Made by a program: the position numbers and the translations under genes. 64,000 nt of DNA from Hydractinia symbiolongicarpus. Lineage: Eukaryota; Cnidaria; Hydrozoa; Anthoathecata; Hydractiniidae. Shown here one piece after another: positions 21,228 through 31,349 of this stretch. Below the pieces are notes generated by a model. The model did no database searches. It was not told where the DNA came from and worked only from the letters and a program-made list of their open reading frames with translations. Within the stretch, counting starts at the first letter, position 1. Each line of letters begins with the position of its first letter. Location of the stretch: NCBI RefSeq assembly GCF_029227915.1, contig NC_079875.1, positions 26,732,001-26,796,000 on the forward strand, given 5' to 3'.

Positions 21228-22450
21228 GGTATTATCACGACATGATATTAAATGGGAAGTATTTTCTTTAAGGGGAATAGAATGTGCACTATGGCCAATC
21301 ATGTACTATACAAAGTCACTGTGTGAAAGCTTAATTGATGGTGGTTCATCACACTTGTCAGCAAACAAATTATTTATGATAAAATGTAAAAGCGCAATAT
21401 TGGATTTTTCTATTAATTTTGAGTTACTACAGTACCAATTTGATAGGTATATGTACAAGACAATATCAGGTTAGTAATTTGTCTTTCTTTTCATAGAACA
21501 AAACTATGTTCTCTAAAGTGAGTATACTCATTAAAAATTTTCTTTAGGTGCAATAGCCAGTGGAAGAAAAATGGGTACAACGCCAAAAGATTCTCTCAGT
21601 ACTAAATGGTTCTCACCACAATACTGGCAATGGCAACATGCATTTCTTATTGATGCTGTCAGTCAATTTGGGTATCCTGATATGTTCATTACAATATCTC
21701 CATCAGAATGGTACTTTCCCCAGGTAAGTATGATAGCATATTATACACAGCATCATTTGCTTATGTTATAGTGTACAAAAAATCCAAATGTAATATAGAA
21801 TACCACATTGCGCAGTGCTTTTGAAATGGCACATGAAGTACCAACAAAATTGCCTTGTCAAGAAACATTTCACTTTGCACACATATTAGAGCAAATCGTC
21901 CGAGGCTATTTATGTGGTAGTAATACTAATAGATGGAAAAAACACTTCTGTTCGCACTGCAGGTAACGAAAAATGTTCATAGTGCTTACTGGTTCATACT
22001 CTATACGCTTGTTATTTTAGAAACCGACGAAACAATGTTAAGACATATTTTTACAGATTTGAGTTTCAAGATCGAGGGACTGGTTACAAGATCTCAAAGG
22101 CATAGATCTTAAACGGATAACTGCAGAAATTTCCAAAGATGATCTTCATACGGCTTTCCATGTATGTAGTAATTTCTCATACTTTATTTAATGACAATTA
22201 TATATTGTAAGTTCAACAAAATTTTCTTCAGATCTTTTTAACACAAAAGAGCAAACACCTCAGCATGATTTATTAATTAACGAAAAAGATACCAGTATTG
22301 ATAACGAAGTACTACACATAAAGCATCCAGCCGACGCTAAAGTTGTTAATTTGAGGGCGTATATAGACACACTTGCTCTGTCAATACGATGTAGCATGGA
22401 TTTCCAAAGGAAAACACGTGTAAAAAAAGATATATATGCTTTTATTCAAT
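21228..22450 (+). pseudogene. Helitron Rep nuclease, copy C (HUH motif deleted)
   Basis: Exons at about 21,228-21,472, 21,548-21,722, 21,800-21,961, 22,021-22,158 and 22,232-22,450 carry the Helitron-like N-terminal domain: LSTKWFSPQYWQWQHAFLID, YPDMFITISPSEWYFP, HILEQIVRGYLCGS and YFYRFEFQDRGT. Where HLHLLLW should follow, the sequence passes directly from RGT to WLQDLKG in another frame, so about 19-22 nt covering both metal-binding His codons are missing (near 22,072). A second 19-nt deletion near 21,255 removes a KIPFW stretch kept in copy A. A Rep nuclease nicks DNA through a Tyr nucleophile and a bound metal; without the HUH this copy cannot do so. Confidence 0.75.
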
Positions 22451-22525
22451 AATGTGCAAAGGTATAGGTTTTAAAGAAAACATGTGTAAAAAAGATATTA
22501 TGCTTTTAATTAACATCCATTTTAG

Positions 22526-23465
22526 GCGTTTTATCTGCGGATGTGACAGGTCATCAAGCTGCATTCCGTTACTTGATTCAATATCATCCATGTGAACCTG
22601 AAATGTGGATGGTTTTTTCAGATACGAAAATGGCTTGGACTAGTTCTCGAACAAAACGGTACTTAGCTGCGCATATATATTTTATAGAAAATAATACATT
22701 GGTTGGAATTCAGTGTTATTCATTATTTAACAGAGAATATTTCTGGCAAAATTGACAATTTGACTGCATCAAATCTTTCAACGTTACCCGACACTTTAAG
22801 AAACTTTGTGACTGCTATAACTTGTAATCCAACTTTCTGGAACGACAAAAGAAAAGTGAAAAATTCTTGGAAAGATTGGGACATCGTGATTACTATATAG
22901 ATACTTTTATGTATTATCTTCATTCTTTATTTGATACGTATCGTTTATGGCAGAAGTTTTAAAGTTAGTAATTTCTTTTGCAGATGTGTTAACAATTCTG
23001 CAAATGTCATAACATATCTTTATTTACTTAGATCAAACGAACTGTGTGATATTCAAAACGAAGAAGAGGATACTGCACTTCAAGATTTTGATGAAAATAT
23101 GGAAACCAACGACAGTAGTTATACGTGGCATCCGCGAAAGCAACCATACATTTTAATAACAGGAGGGCCAGGAACAGGTGGCATCTCATTATTTTTATAA
23201 AATATGTAAAAAATTACCAATACAATTGACCGCTATTTATAAAATTTTAGGGAAAAGTGAGGTGTTAAAAGAAGTAATTATACATTGCCTTAAAGAAGAA
23301 GAAAATTGCCTCGTTGTTTGTCCCACAGGATATCTTTCATCTAGTTACAAAGACATTTTTGGCGACAAAATTACTACGGAAACAGTTCATTCCGCATTTT
23401 TCATACCTGTGGATGACAGAATAAGTTGTAAGATGAATTGGAACTTATGTCATTACGACGTCGGA
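22526..23465 (+). pseudogene. Helitron Pif1-type helicase, 5' part
   Basis: Exon 22,526-22,760 (VTGHQAAFRYLIQYHPCEPE) and further segments to 22,900 match the region joining Rep to helicase. FVTAITCNPTFW appears at about 22,805, but frames break near 22,750. Exon 23,031-23,177 ends in LITGGPGTG and exon 23,251-23,465 begins GKSEVLKEVI. Together they make the Walker A (P-loop) motif, with a 73-bp GT-AG intron placed inside the Gly codon. CLVVCPTG and TTETVHSAFFIPV follow as motifs Ia/Ib of superfamily 1 helicases. Coding sense stops at CHYDV (about 23,462), just before Walker B, where a pogo-type transposon has entered. Confidence 0.78.
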
Positions 23466-23838
23466 CACCATGAAATGTTGGGCAAATAAGGGACACTTAA
23501 AAACACTGTGAACAAGGCGCATCAAACGCGTGCAAAATGGCCGACTAAAACCAAGTTTTGCCTCGTCAAAATTTACACCTTGTTGAACGGCTATTAAAAG
23601 TTGTCTGGGTCACCGAAACCGTAAACAAGCTATTGTTTCGGTCGCCGGCAACGATTTTTCATGAACTCCTTTGTTTCGCTATTAAATGGTGTCCCGTAAT
23701 TACCCTGTTGGGTTTAATGTTAAACGGGGTAATGATGGGACACCATATTTACTAACGATTTACCACCTAAGGGGAAGGTTACAATTGCCTCTTTTTCCCG
23801 CCAAACTTCGCGATGTCAAAACAGCATATTAGTACATA

Positions 23839-25838
23839 ATGCCACGCAACTATAAACCAAGGCCAAGAGTCATGTGGACGAAGAAGGCATTAGAAAATGC
23901 TTTGGCTGAAAGGACCCAATGTGGGACTTCCATTCGCGCCTTGGCTAAAAAATTTAACATCCCCAAGTCTAGTTTGGAGCGCCACATCCAGTGCATGCGG
24001 AAAGGTACAACACTACGCGGAAAAGGAAGAAAATCTGTATTCACAACTGTGGAGACAGATCAACTCAAATCTTGCATCACCAGTTTGGCAGATATGGGGT
24101 TTGGCCTAAGATTAAAAGACGTCGGAGAGCTGGTCGAATCCTACGTTACGCAATACGACCACGAGCGCGCTAAAAAGGTTTTTCATTATAAAGGGCGTAT
24201 TGGATATCCTGGTCCAGATTGGCTCAAGTCGTTCATGGAGCGCAACAATCTTTCCTTAAAGGAAGCAACAAAACTTGCAAGGAACAGGTATAACATATAT
24301 AATACCATAATAAAAACATTAATAAATTATACACCATGCGTGCGTTGTTAACATATGTAGTGAGCTCGCCTGCTGCTCCCAGTTCTGTGGACCGCGGATC
24401 GAATCTCGCTCACTGCCAGGCAGTATGTTAGCAATTCACAAAGTAACTCTCCTTCAATTAAACAGGTATAACGCCACGAAGAATCAGTTCGTAATATATC
24501 ATTATTACGATCTGTTGGAGAAAGCATTGAAAGACTTGGAACTGGAGGACAAACCACACCTCATATGGAATTGTGACGAGTCCAGTTTGCCACACGACCC
24601 CAAGCGATGCAAAATTGTTTCGGAAAAAGGACAACATTAAAAGCAACAGGCACGCGCATGCGATCGTGCGCTTTTACGACAAGGCCTGCGTTATCCATAT
24701 TGCATTGTGGTATTTTCACGATATCAGTCATGGCAGCATGCTCAGCCGACGGGAGAGCCTTACCACCCATGCTTGTATTCCAGGGCAAATTCGTACAAAC
24801 AACATGGAGGCCCAACATTCATTCCGGTTCAAAGAATTATCCCTGGATATACGCCAACCCGTCAGGAAGGATGGATTCCGACACATTCTACAAATGGTTT
24901 GAAAAGTGGGAGAAGGAAACACGAGTGTTTAAAGAGGTAATAAAAACTTCCCTTTTATATGTTTGTATATTTACTTATCGCTCGTACTTATCGCTAAATA
25001 ACTATTTTTTAAGGAACCAACTGAGACAACGGAAGGCGTACTAGAGCCGCGAATTCTAATTAATGACGGACACTTGTCCCACGTTTGGTACGGAACGATA
25101 GAGCTTGCGCGAGAAATGAAAGTTACAATTATCAAATTGCCCCCACATGCTACGGATTTGTTGCAACCTTTGGATGTTTCCGTGTTTAAGTCGTTAAAGG
25201 ACCATTGGTTTGCGGCTCTGTTGGCCAGTGAAGAGGTATTTTTAATTTGGTTTATATAAACTCGCATTCTAAAAAAAAAGTTTTATTACAGATGATGACC
25301 GCAGAAACGCCCGAAAGCTAACGGCGATAAATAATTAAAAACGACTTTGTCTTTTTTATATCTTTACAATTATGTCGTTTCTTCTTTTATTCAAGGTATG
25401 GGAAAAGGCATTAACAAAAGACAATATTCGTCATGGGTTCAGGAAATGTGGTATCCATCCGCTTGATAAAACAATGTATCCCGAATACAGGTTCGACACC
25501 AACCTGAAAAAAGGTAAGCATCGATAGTGTATATTTACTTACTTATTTTCAGTGTGGACCATTTATACGTAAATGGATTAATCCTAAAATGTAAAAACGA
25601 TTTTTTCAGATATGATGTGTGGATAGCAAATGGAAAGCCGGAACTTTCCGCCGCGGAACCCGACGCTATCGACACAGAAGCTTCAGCCGAGTCGACCAAT
25701 ACGCCTACACTGGAATCAGTCACACCATCCAATACTGAGAACAGTGATGGCAACACATTCGTGTATAATGATGGAGAAAAGCACAGAGGCAATCCGTATG
25801 GGACCAATTCAATCCTCCCGTTACCAGGGCCGAAGTAG
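23839..25838 (+). pseudogene. Pogo/Tigger-like transposase (multi-exon, frameshifted)
   Basis: Exon 1 (23,839-24,287) encodes a helix-turn-helix of the psq/CENP-B type (TSIRALAKKFNIPKSSLERH) and a second DNA-binding segment ending ARNR. Exon 2 (from 24,466) has WNCDESSL, the first catalytic Asp, then a +1 frameshift near 24,637, followed by GRALPPMLVFQGKFVQTTW. Exon 3 (about 25,014-25,234) has ILINDGHLSH (second Asp) and HATDLLQPLDVSVFKSLK (third Asp), the DDD signature of pogo/Tigger enzymes. Exons 4-5 (25,396-25,514 and from about 25,609) add a tail rich in Ser, Thr and acidic residues, ending at 25,838. Splice sites are good and the lesions few, so decay is recent. The family catalyses cut-and-paste transposition at TA. 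Confidence 0.85.
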
Positions 25839-25939
25839 TAAATTCCTACTTCGGTATAATATATTACGCTGACGCTGCACGGAAAAAATTTCGTCTTTTC
25901 GTTGGAAAAGTAATAAATTTGGAATTCCAATGCCTACGA

Positions 25940-26177
25940 TACGGCTGGAACTCCGACAATTTTGGAAGAAACTCCTACACATTTGGTGTCGGAATTGGAT
26001 TTGATTCCGGCTTGGGACGTAGTCTGTGGTCTCCTACAAGTCAGCCGTTGTGACGACCAGACAAGCAACATCCGTAAAATGACGTCGGGGAAAATAAACA
26101 TCCCGGACTACCCCAAGTTTGTTCAAACTGCTGCCGTTGTATCTAAACTGGAAAGGGAAAAGGCCTACAGACTATGA
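25940..26177 (+). pseudogene. Possible C-terminal exon of the pogo-type transposase
   Basis: A frame open from about 25,940 to 26,177 has coding-like composition (HLVSELDLIPAWDVVCGLLQ and KINIPDYPKFVQTAAVVSK). It lies about 100 bp beyond the last clear transposase exon, before the 3' cluster of GTCCCG repeats. I do not recognise it as a separate domain. An alternative 3' exon of the same gene is the simplest reading. Confidence 0.4.
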
Positions 26178-26379
26178 GTTGTGACTTCCAGTGTAGATAT
26201 ATATTATCGAAAAACAAAAAAAGGATATCATTCATTATAATACACTTTGTTATCCCTCCCCCCCTTTCTTTAGATATTTTTGTTGCACATGATATGTGCT
26301 AGGACGAGCCCGGGAGACGAGGTTACATTCAAGAAGTAAATAAGTAAAAAGAAATCAATCGGCAACATCCGTTGTACGT

Positions 26380-26515
26380 TAAACACGTATGTCCCGTTAT
26401 TACCTTTGGTGCACTTGGAATAGGCTCGGGGTAAATACGGGACATGTCCCGTAATTTCCCAATATGCGTCCCGTAATTTCCGAAAAGAAAGGGTAATTAC
26501 GGGACAGATAATTTT
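26380..26515. repeat. Subterminal GTCCCGTAATTACCC repeats
   Basis: Five versions in both orientations: near 26,388, 26,430 (inverted), 26,449, 26,469 and 26,495 (inverted). Two adjacent ones form the palindrome CGGGACATGTCCCG. Two more lie near the left end (23,692 and, inverted, 23,730). Position and inverted arrangement suggest transposase-binding sites of the pogo-type element. Confidence 0.6.
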
Positions 26516-26689
26516 TTGAATATCTTAAAAACTATAGGCCATGTCTTACCGATGGTATAAACAAACTAGAATGGCTGTTGGATGTTTCATAGCGCTTGCG
26601 TTTTTGGAGATATGGAAAGATATGTAATTTTCGTCCCTTAATTCCCCCGTTTGACTACATTAATTTTCAATGATTTAGATCTTATTTAG

Positions 26690-27760
26690 GTGAGTCAAAT
26701 ATCTCAAAAAGTTGGACAGCATATCGTACAAAGTATTGATCAATTGCCTATGCATCCTGTTGTTGTGTTTTGTGGTGATACGCAACAACAACAACCAATT
26801 TCGGATGGACAAGAGCAGTGCAGTTTATTAACGGATAGAGAATTTCTTAAACTCTGCTCAATTTTCAATTTGCATCAACAATTTCGATGTATAGACAAAA
26901 AATTGCAAGAATTCCTAAATCTAATTAGATACAACAAACCAACATTTTTGGATTTACACAGGTTAGAACTTTTAATTTAGTGTAAAATTTAAAATTTTGG
27001 TAGCCTACTTGTGAAAATGGTTTTTATACATTCCAGGTACTGTTTCATCGCAAATTATTTACAGTAATCGTGACTGCAGCGATACAAATATTGCTGATGT
27101 ATTTGAAAGTTATCCCAGGACAACGTTCTTAACAGTAACAAATTATTCATCCAATCGAATAAATAAAATTATTACTGAACATTTGTTCTCAAAGGAAAAG
27201 GAATTAGTTTCCGTGTTACTATATGAAAATTATGAAAAAGTTAATTTATATAAAGGTACATTGCTTTTATTTTTTAAATTTAAATTCTTTTGACCAAAAC
27301 TATTGTACTATTAGTAACTATGAAATCTTTTGTATTACAGGTATGCGCGTTGTTATCACTAGAAATATTTGTAAATCAAGTGGTGTAGTTAACGGTATGC
27401 ACTGTCGTAAGAACGGAAAATGTTACAGTCTTTGTGCGGTTTAACAATGGTAAAATAGTAGGTATCTATCCAATAGTAGATGAACAAAAATATGTAAGAT
27501 ACCCTTTGCGAATTGGCTATGCAATGACTATTTATAAAGCACAAGGAAAAACGTTACGTAATTGTACTGTATTCTTTGATAGAAAAACTCCTTCGCCAGG
27601 TTGTGGATATGTAGCTGTATCTCGTGTCAAAAGATTTTGTGACATTACATTTCTAACAGCACCAACACCCGATCATTTTATTAGTAATAGAAATAGCATT
27701 GTTGGTACCTGGATATCATTAGTTGTGTTATTTGTTCAGTTGTGTTATTTTTACATTTAA
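26690..27760 (+). pseudogene. Helitron Pif1-type helicase, 3' part
   Basis: Exon 26,690-26,960 opens with VSQISQKVG, the remainder of the Walker B (DExSQ) motif, then VVVFCGDTQQQQPI (motif III) and LHQQFRC (motif IV). A second exon (about 27,037-27,256) has ESYPRTTFLTVTNYSSNRIN. The last (27,342-27,760, frame change near 27,420) has MRVVITRNICKSSGVVNG, RIGYAMTIYKAQGKTLRN (motif V) and GCGYVAVSRVKRFCDITFL (motif VI). These are the C-terminal motifs of Pif1/RecD-like superfamily 1 helicases, the DNA-unwinding half of Helitron proteins. The Asp-Glu of Walker B itself falls at the transposon junction and cannot be seen. Coding ends at 27,760. Confidence 0.82.
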
Positions 27761-28005
27761 AACCAATTCACTATAAAGCAATGTGTGTTAACTGGATATT
27801 CTTTTTACAGTTATGTTTTATAATTTTATTTATTTGTACATTTAATATCAATTCACTATAAAGTGTTAACTGGATATTCTTTTGACAGTTATGTTTTATT
27901 ATGTTATAAAATTATTTACAACTGGGTAAAAATGTTTACAGTTGTGTTATTTCTACATTTAATATCAATTCACTATAAAGCAATGTGTGTTTATTCTTTA
28001 GGAAT
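27750..28005 (+). repeat. Three ~90-120-bp direct repeats after the helicase
   Basis: ACATTTAA(T/A)(A/C), then CAATTCACTATAAAG and, in two copies, GTTAACTGGATATTCTTTT, recur with starts near 27,750, 27,837 and 27,957. They lie between the helicase stop and the small downstream gene, in UTR or intron. Each copy contains CTATAAAG, so a duplicated promoter for the downstream gene is possible. Confidence 0.65.
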
Positions 28006-28058
28006 CGTATTATTACGAAAAGTAACAAATTCTTACAAATGTACATTAGAAAAAAATT

Positions 28059-28490
28059 ATGTCTGAACAACAACAATTGGAAATTCATGCTGAAGAAACT
28101 ATGGATCAAGAAGAGACTAGAGATTGGATTACCGAAAGTAACGAAACAAGCAAAGGGAATTTACAAGAGGATGGTAATTGGTAATTATTGTTGTAAGTTA
28201 TTTAAGTAATTCAATAATGTTACTTATATTACTTTAAATTTAGATTGCGTATATCGATTTAAAGCGTATAAAGAATATAGAAAAAACCACCCTGGGCCAT
28301 TATCAAAACGCAGTTTTCGTGTCTGGTGCCACAATGGCGGGAAAGATTTAAGTGTTCGACAAAATGTAAAAGAAAACCATCCGAAATAAAGATTTTACGA
28401 CCTAAAGCTGTTCAAAGATATGTATTTCCGAATTGTAGAAATGTGCAAATGATTCAGCATGTAGAAAATTTAAATTGTAAAAATTAAATA
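28059..28490 (+). pseudogene. Small unrecognised gene at the 3' end of Helitron copy C
   Basis: Exon 1 opens MSEQQQLEIHAEETMDQEE (acidic) and runs to about 28,173, where a GTAATT donor follows GAGGATG. The acceptor TTTAG near 28,243 restores the frame as DCVYRFKAYKEYRKNHPGPL, then SFRVWCHNGGKDL. A frameshift near 28,345 separates a basic end (IKILRPKAVQRYVFPNCRNV) that closes with a stop near 28,486. The acidic-then-basic layout with Cys/His residues could be a small nucleic-acid-binding protein, but I do not recognise a domain. Position just after the helicase suggests it belongs to the element. Confidence 0.5.
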
Positions 28491-28539
28491 TAAAATCAAT
28501 CAGTTTACTGCAAGCACTTTATTGCAAATTAATGCTGTG

Positions 28540-30430
28540 GGGTAGCGTACCAAACAATATTTATGTCACATGTAATGTCCTTACTTAGGTGTCAAAATTT
28601 GGAAAACTGCATTACTTAGTACGTGCAGTGTTGCTTGTTCGGAGAGTTAAATCGAGAAAGTTTTTCAACGTTGCAGATAGACTATTGACAGAGTAGGTAC
28701 CAGGCCAACTCTTAGCATTGCATAGTGAAGTGTTACTTCAGTGATAAATTCCACTATACAGTACATTGGCAGTATGATGATGTTGTTGAATGAGTATTCT
28801 AGTCACAGACTTAAACGTATCGCCATAATGTAAGGGTGCGCCATCTATGTATGTCATGTAAAATCATCTTCTCCTTTTGGTACGATGGCTAAGAAGTTCA
28901 CGCGGTTAAGGACGTATTTTTAAAACTACCGTAGTAGCGCAGTGTACAAATTGATTGAAGCTGGAAAATTATGCTATTTATTGAAGGATCGATGTAGAAG
29001 AGCAGGATCGGTAAGTCAATGTAATCACGTACTGGCTGGGCACATATGCTGTTCAACTGATCCTGAGTTGCTGAGAATAAAGATTTAACGTTGTAATTTT
29101 ACGCCGTACTGATAGCTATTTGTTATGCAATGAAGGGACAATGAAGACAAGCGGAATCGGTAGTCAATGTGATCACATCATTGACGTCGTGTATACACGT
29201 GGGAAACAGACGGAATATGACTGTGACTTAGGACAAATGTTCGCACACTGCTGTTGCAGTGCACGTCAGCTTCCGACATAGCAGACTTTCATGCCTTTTA
29301 TCGGTTTTATTTCTGTTGCAAGACGGTAAACATTATTAGTAAACAGTTACGGTGCAGTGCCACCCATAGTTCTTATGCATTTTTACATGGTATATATTAT
29401 TTTAATTTTATGTTTTATATCTGCCATTGTGTACTTTAAGGCTATGCAGTTGTTATGATTGTCTTAATAATTTAATATTTAGTAACGATTCAGGCTGTTT
29501 GAAGAGGTGAATTTTCTGACAGCGGTATGATCCGCGGCGATATGCAATAACTGTTAAAAGTTTCAAGGAAGTGAAAATTACTAAGCACTATCAACGCCGC
29601 TTTTTTAATGGTAAGGAAAGTGCGTAGCGTACCAGACAACATCATACTAAGTAGTAACGACCCCGCTTGTGTGTCAGAAACTGGAATAATGCGCTTTATA
29701 TTAAGAGAGTGTTGGTTCTTTGTCGGGTTTGAAGTTATTGCTGAAAGTTTGCTGGGATAACTTCTGAGATTATGTGAAACCTGCTAAAATATTGTGAGAG
29801 TTAAATCGAGAAGTTTTTCCAAGGCTGCAAACAGACTATTGACTGAGTAGGTGCTAGAAATAAGCCCATGTTTGGTTACCAGTCACCACCTACGGCCAGG
29901 GCATATGATGGTTACCAATTGTTCAATATCGAAAACCTATTTGTTGTAAGTCTTAAAGGGTGGTTTAACTGTTTCTAGCACGTTATGTGTATGACTATCA
30001 TGTCAAAGACTGCACTGAGGCTACACTTGCTGGTGTACAGCGAAAGAGTCCGTGCAAATTTAAAATGTACCAAGTTTACTACTGTCAACGTCTCATTTTG
30101 ACCTGTTCGGTTAGACCATCTACAAATTTAAAATTGTACGAAGGTCATTACTGCTAACATCTCATTTGGACCTGTTCGTTTAGCGTCAATGTGTCATCTT
30201 TCAAAGGTAAAGTATTGCACCTAACACTTTTTTCAACGCTGACGAAAGTGCGCAGCGTACCAGAGAACATAGTATTAAGTAAGGCACCTAACTCTCTTTT
30301 TCCAACGCTAACGAAAGTGCGTAGCGTACCAGGGAACATCATATTTCGATATCACATGAGATTGCGTAGCGTACAAAAAAACATAACACATGTTACTTGG
30401 TACGCTAGCCTACATGCGCAAATGAAAAAA
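28540..30430 (+). repeat. Dispersed repeat family, right cluster
   Basis: Blocks seen at 16,960-18,015 recur here in the same order: GCGTACCAAACAA near 28,545, GTTAAATCGAGAAAGTTTTT near 28,650, CTGTTTGAAGAGGTGAA near 29,495, CCGCTTGTGTGTCAGAAACT near 29,660, and GTGCGTAGCGTACCAG at three places (about 29,625, 30,245 and 30,318). A repeated GACCTGTTCG(G/T)TTAG occurs near 30,099 and 30,169. No coding sense was found. A stretch at 28,740-29,470 is single-copy within the window and unassigned. Confidence 0.62.
30367..30407. repeat. Imperfect palindrome, second copy
   Basis: TAGCGTAC (30,367-30,374) and GTACGCTA (30,400-30,407) enclose an inner AACAT/ATGTT stem with a five-base loop. This is the same layout as at 17,573-17,614, and it is again followed by G (CTAG). 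It lies at the right edge of the dispersed repeat cluster. Confidence 0.6.
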
Positions 30431-30449
30431 AAGACAAAGTTGCCACCAA

Positions 30450-30850
30450 TGACATCCAAGTGCACAGACATCTAAATGCACAGACACCCCAAGTCAATGA
30501 CATCTAAATGCAGAGACATCCAAATGCTCCGACACCCAATATCAATGACATCCAAATGCAGAGACAGCCAATATCAAGGACATCCAAATGCAGAGACATC
30601 CAAATGCAAAGACATCCAACGTCAATGACACCCCAACGCAGGGACATCCAATGTCAATGACATCCAAACGCCGAGACAAGCAAATACTCAGACATTTAGT
30701 AAAGCGTAAGCACGGCAAATCGTAGCCACCCAGAGGAAAAGACATCCAGTTTAAATGACACCCTGAAGCAGAGACATCCAGTTATTCGGACATCCAAATG
30801 CAAAGACAACCAAACGCGCATACATCCAAACGCAAAGACATCCAAGAATG
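30450..30850. repeat. Degenerate 16-bp minisatellite
   Basis: Units of GACATCCAAATGCAGA and variants (GACACCCCAA, GACATCCAATATCA and others) are repeated about two dozen times, with an interruption near 30,690-30,745. The minus-strand open frames here are translations of the repeat and not genes. Confidence 0.85.
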
Positions 30851-31097
30851 ATGTGGACAATACAAACACAGGTAGCAACCAACACATAGCCGAGGCCAAG
30901 CCCAAACGGCCGGGTGGGTGGGTGGGACCACATCCACTGTAGAGGTATTACCACTTTTATTCCCATCTTTAATGGTAGTGGCCCTTGTCCTCCTCGAAAA
31001 TGAGCTAGTGTTACATGCGGTAGATATCTCATCTATTTTGAACGACAATTCCTCCCATCAAAACAACCAAGACGCATAATACAATCTGTCTAGTCAG

Positions 31098-31310
31098 GCT
31101 CGAAATTCCTCCCGATAGCAACCATTGGGTCCTTCCGTACATTTGTCTCCGTTTTGCTCAAATTGCGACGCGTCACTCATTCTTCCCGCACATCCCAAAC
31201 AAGAACCGAAGTTATCGACCAGTCCATCAGAATTGCAGACCTGCATGGGAGTAACTATTAAAGATGAGGTCAGGACACCGGAAGGCGAGCCGCTCCAATA
31301 CTGTACGCGT
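31098..31310 (-). other. Possible Cys-rich coding exon, minus strand
   Basis: The minus-strand frame ending with TGA near 31,098 reads coding-like, with NSDGLVDNFGSCLGCAGRM and DKCTEGPNGCYREEF, giving five Cys in about 50 residues. The opposite strand is open too, so the evidence is weak. GC content is higher than the surroundings (30,850-31,350). No family was recognised. Confidence 0.25.
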
Positions 31311-31349
31311 TCTTATGTGCGTGCCAGCTGCTCGAGAGTTTTCTAAACT

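Larger units (their letters stand above)
23470..26665 (+). mobile_element. Pogo/Tigger-type DNA transposon inside the helicase
   Basis: A transposase gene with an HTH_psq-like start and DDE-type core lies between the two halves of the helicase. Terminal similarity is weak but visible: GGGCAAATAAGGGAC near 23,475 against the reverse complement of GTCCCTTAATTCCCCC near 26,634. The motif GTCCCGTAATTACCC and its complement recur near both ends (23,692; 23,730; 26,388; 26,430-26,510). The exact ends and TA duplication were not resolved. The element must be younger than Helitron copy C. Confidence 0.7.
18300..28490 (+). mobile_element. Helitron-type element, copy C (most complete, defective)
   Basis: Order of parts: promoter (18,391-18,488), upstream ORF (18,535-19,149), micro-exons (19,288-20,148), zinc-finger and accessory region (20,482-21,165), Rep (21,228-22,450), helicase (22,526-23,465 and 26,690-27,760) and a small downstream gene (28,059-28,490). 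A pogo-type transposon splits the helicase. Introns with GT-AG borders occur throughout, which is uncommon for transposon genes. Defects include a missing start region, a 19-nt deletion in the accessory exon and a deletion of the HUH motif. Rep plus Pif1-type helicase is diagnostic of Helitrons. True ends were not determined; the flanking repeats at 17-18 and 28.5-30.4 kb may include them. Confidence 0.78.

Noticed and set aside
24350-24440. tRNA-like B box (GGATCGAATCTCGC) in a transposase intron
   Set aside because: No convincing A box or stem pairing; at most a fragment of a tRNA-derived repeat.
25535-25930. 131-codon minus-strand frame
   Set aside because: Shadow of the pogo-type transposase exon on the plus strand.
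30542-31048. Overlapping minus-strand ORFs rich in Phe, Gly, Cys and Leu
   Set aside because: Translations of the 16-bp minisatellite and adjacent repeat.
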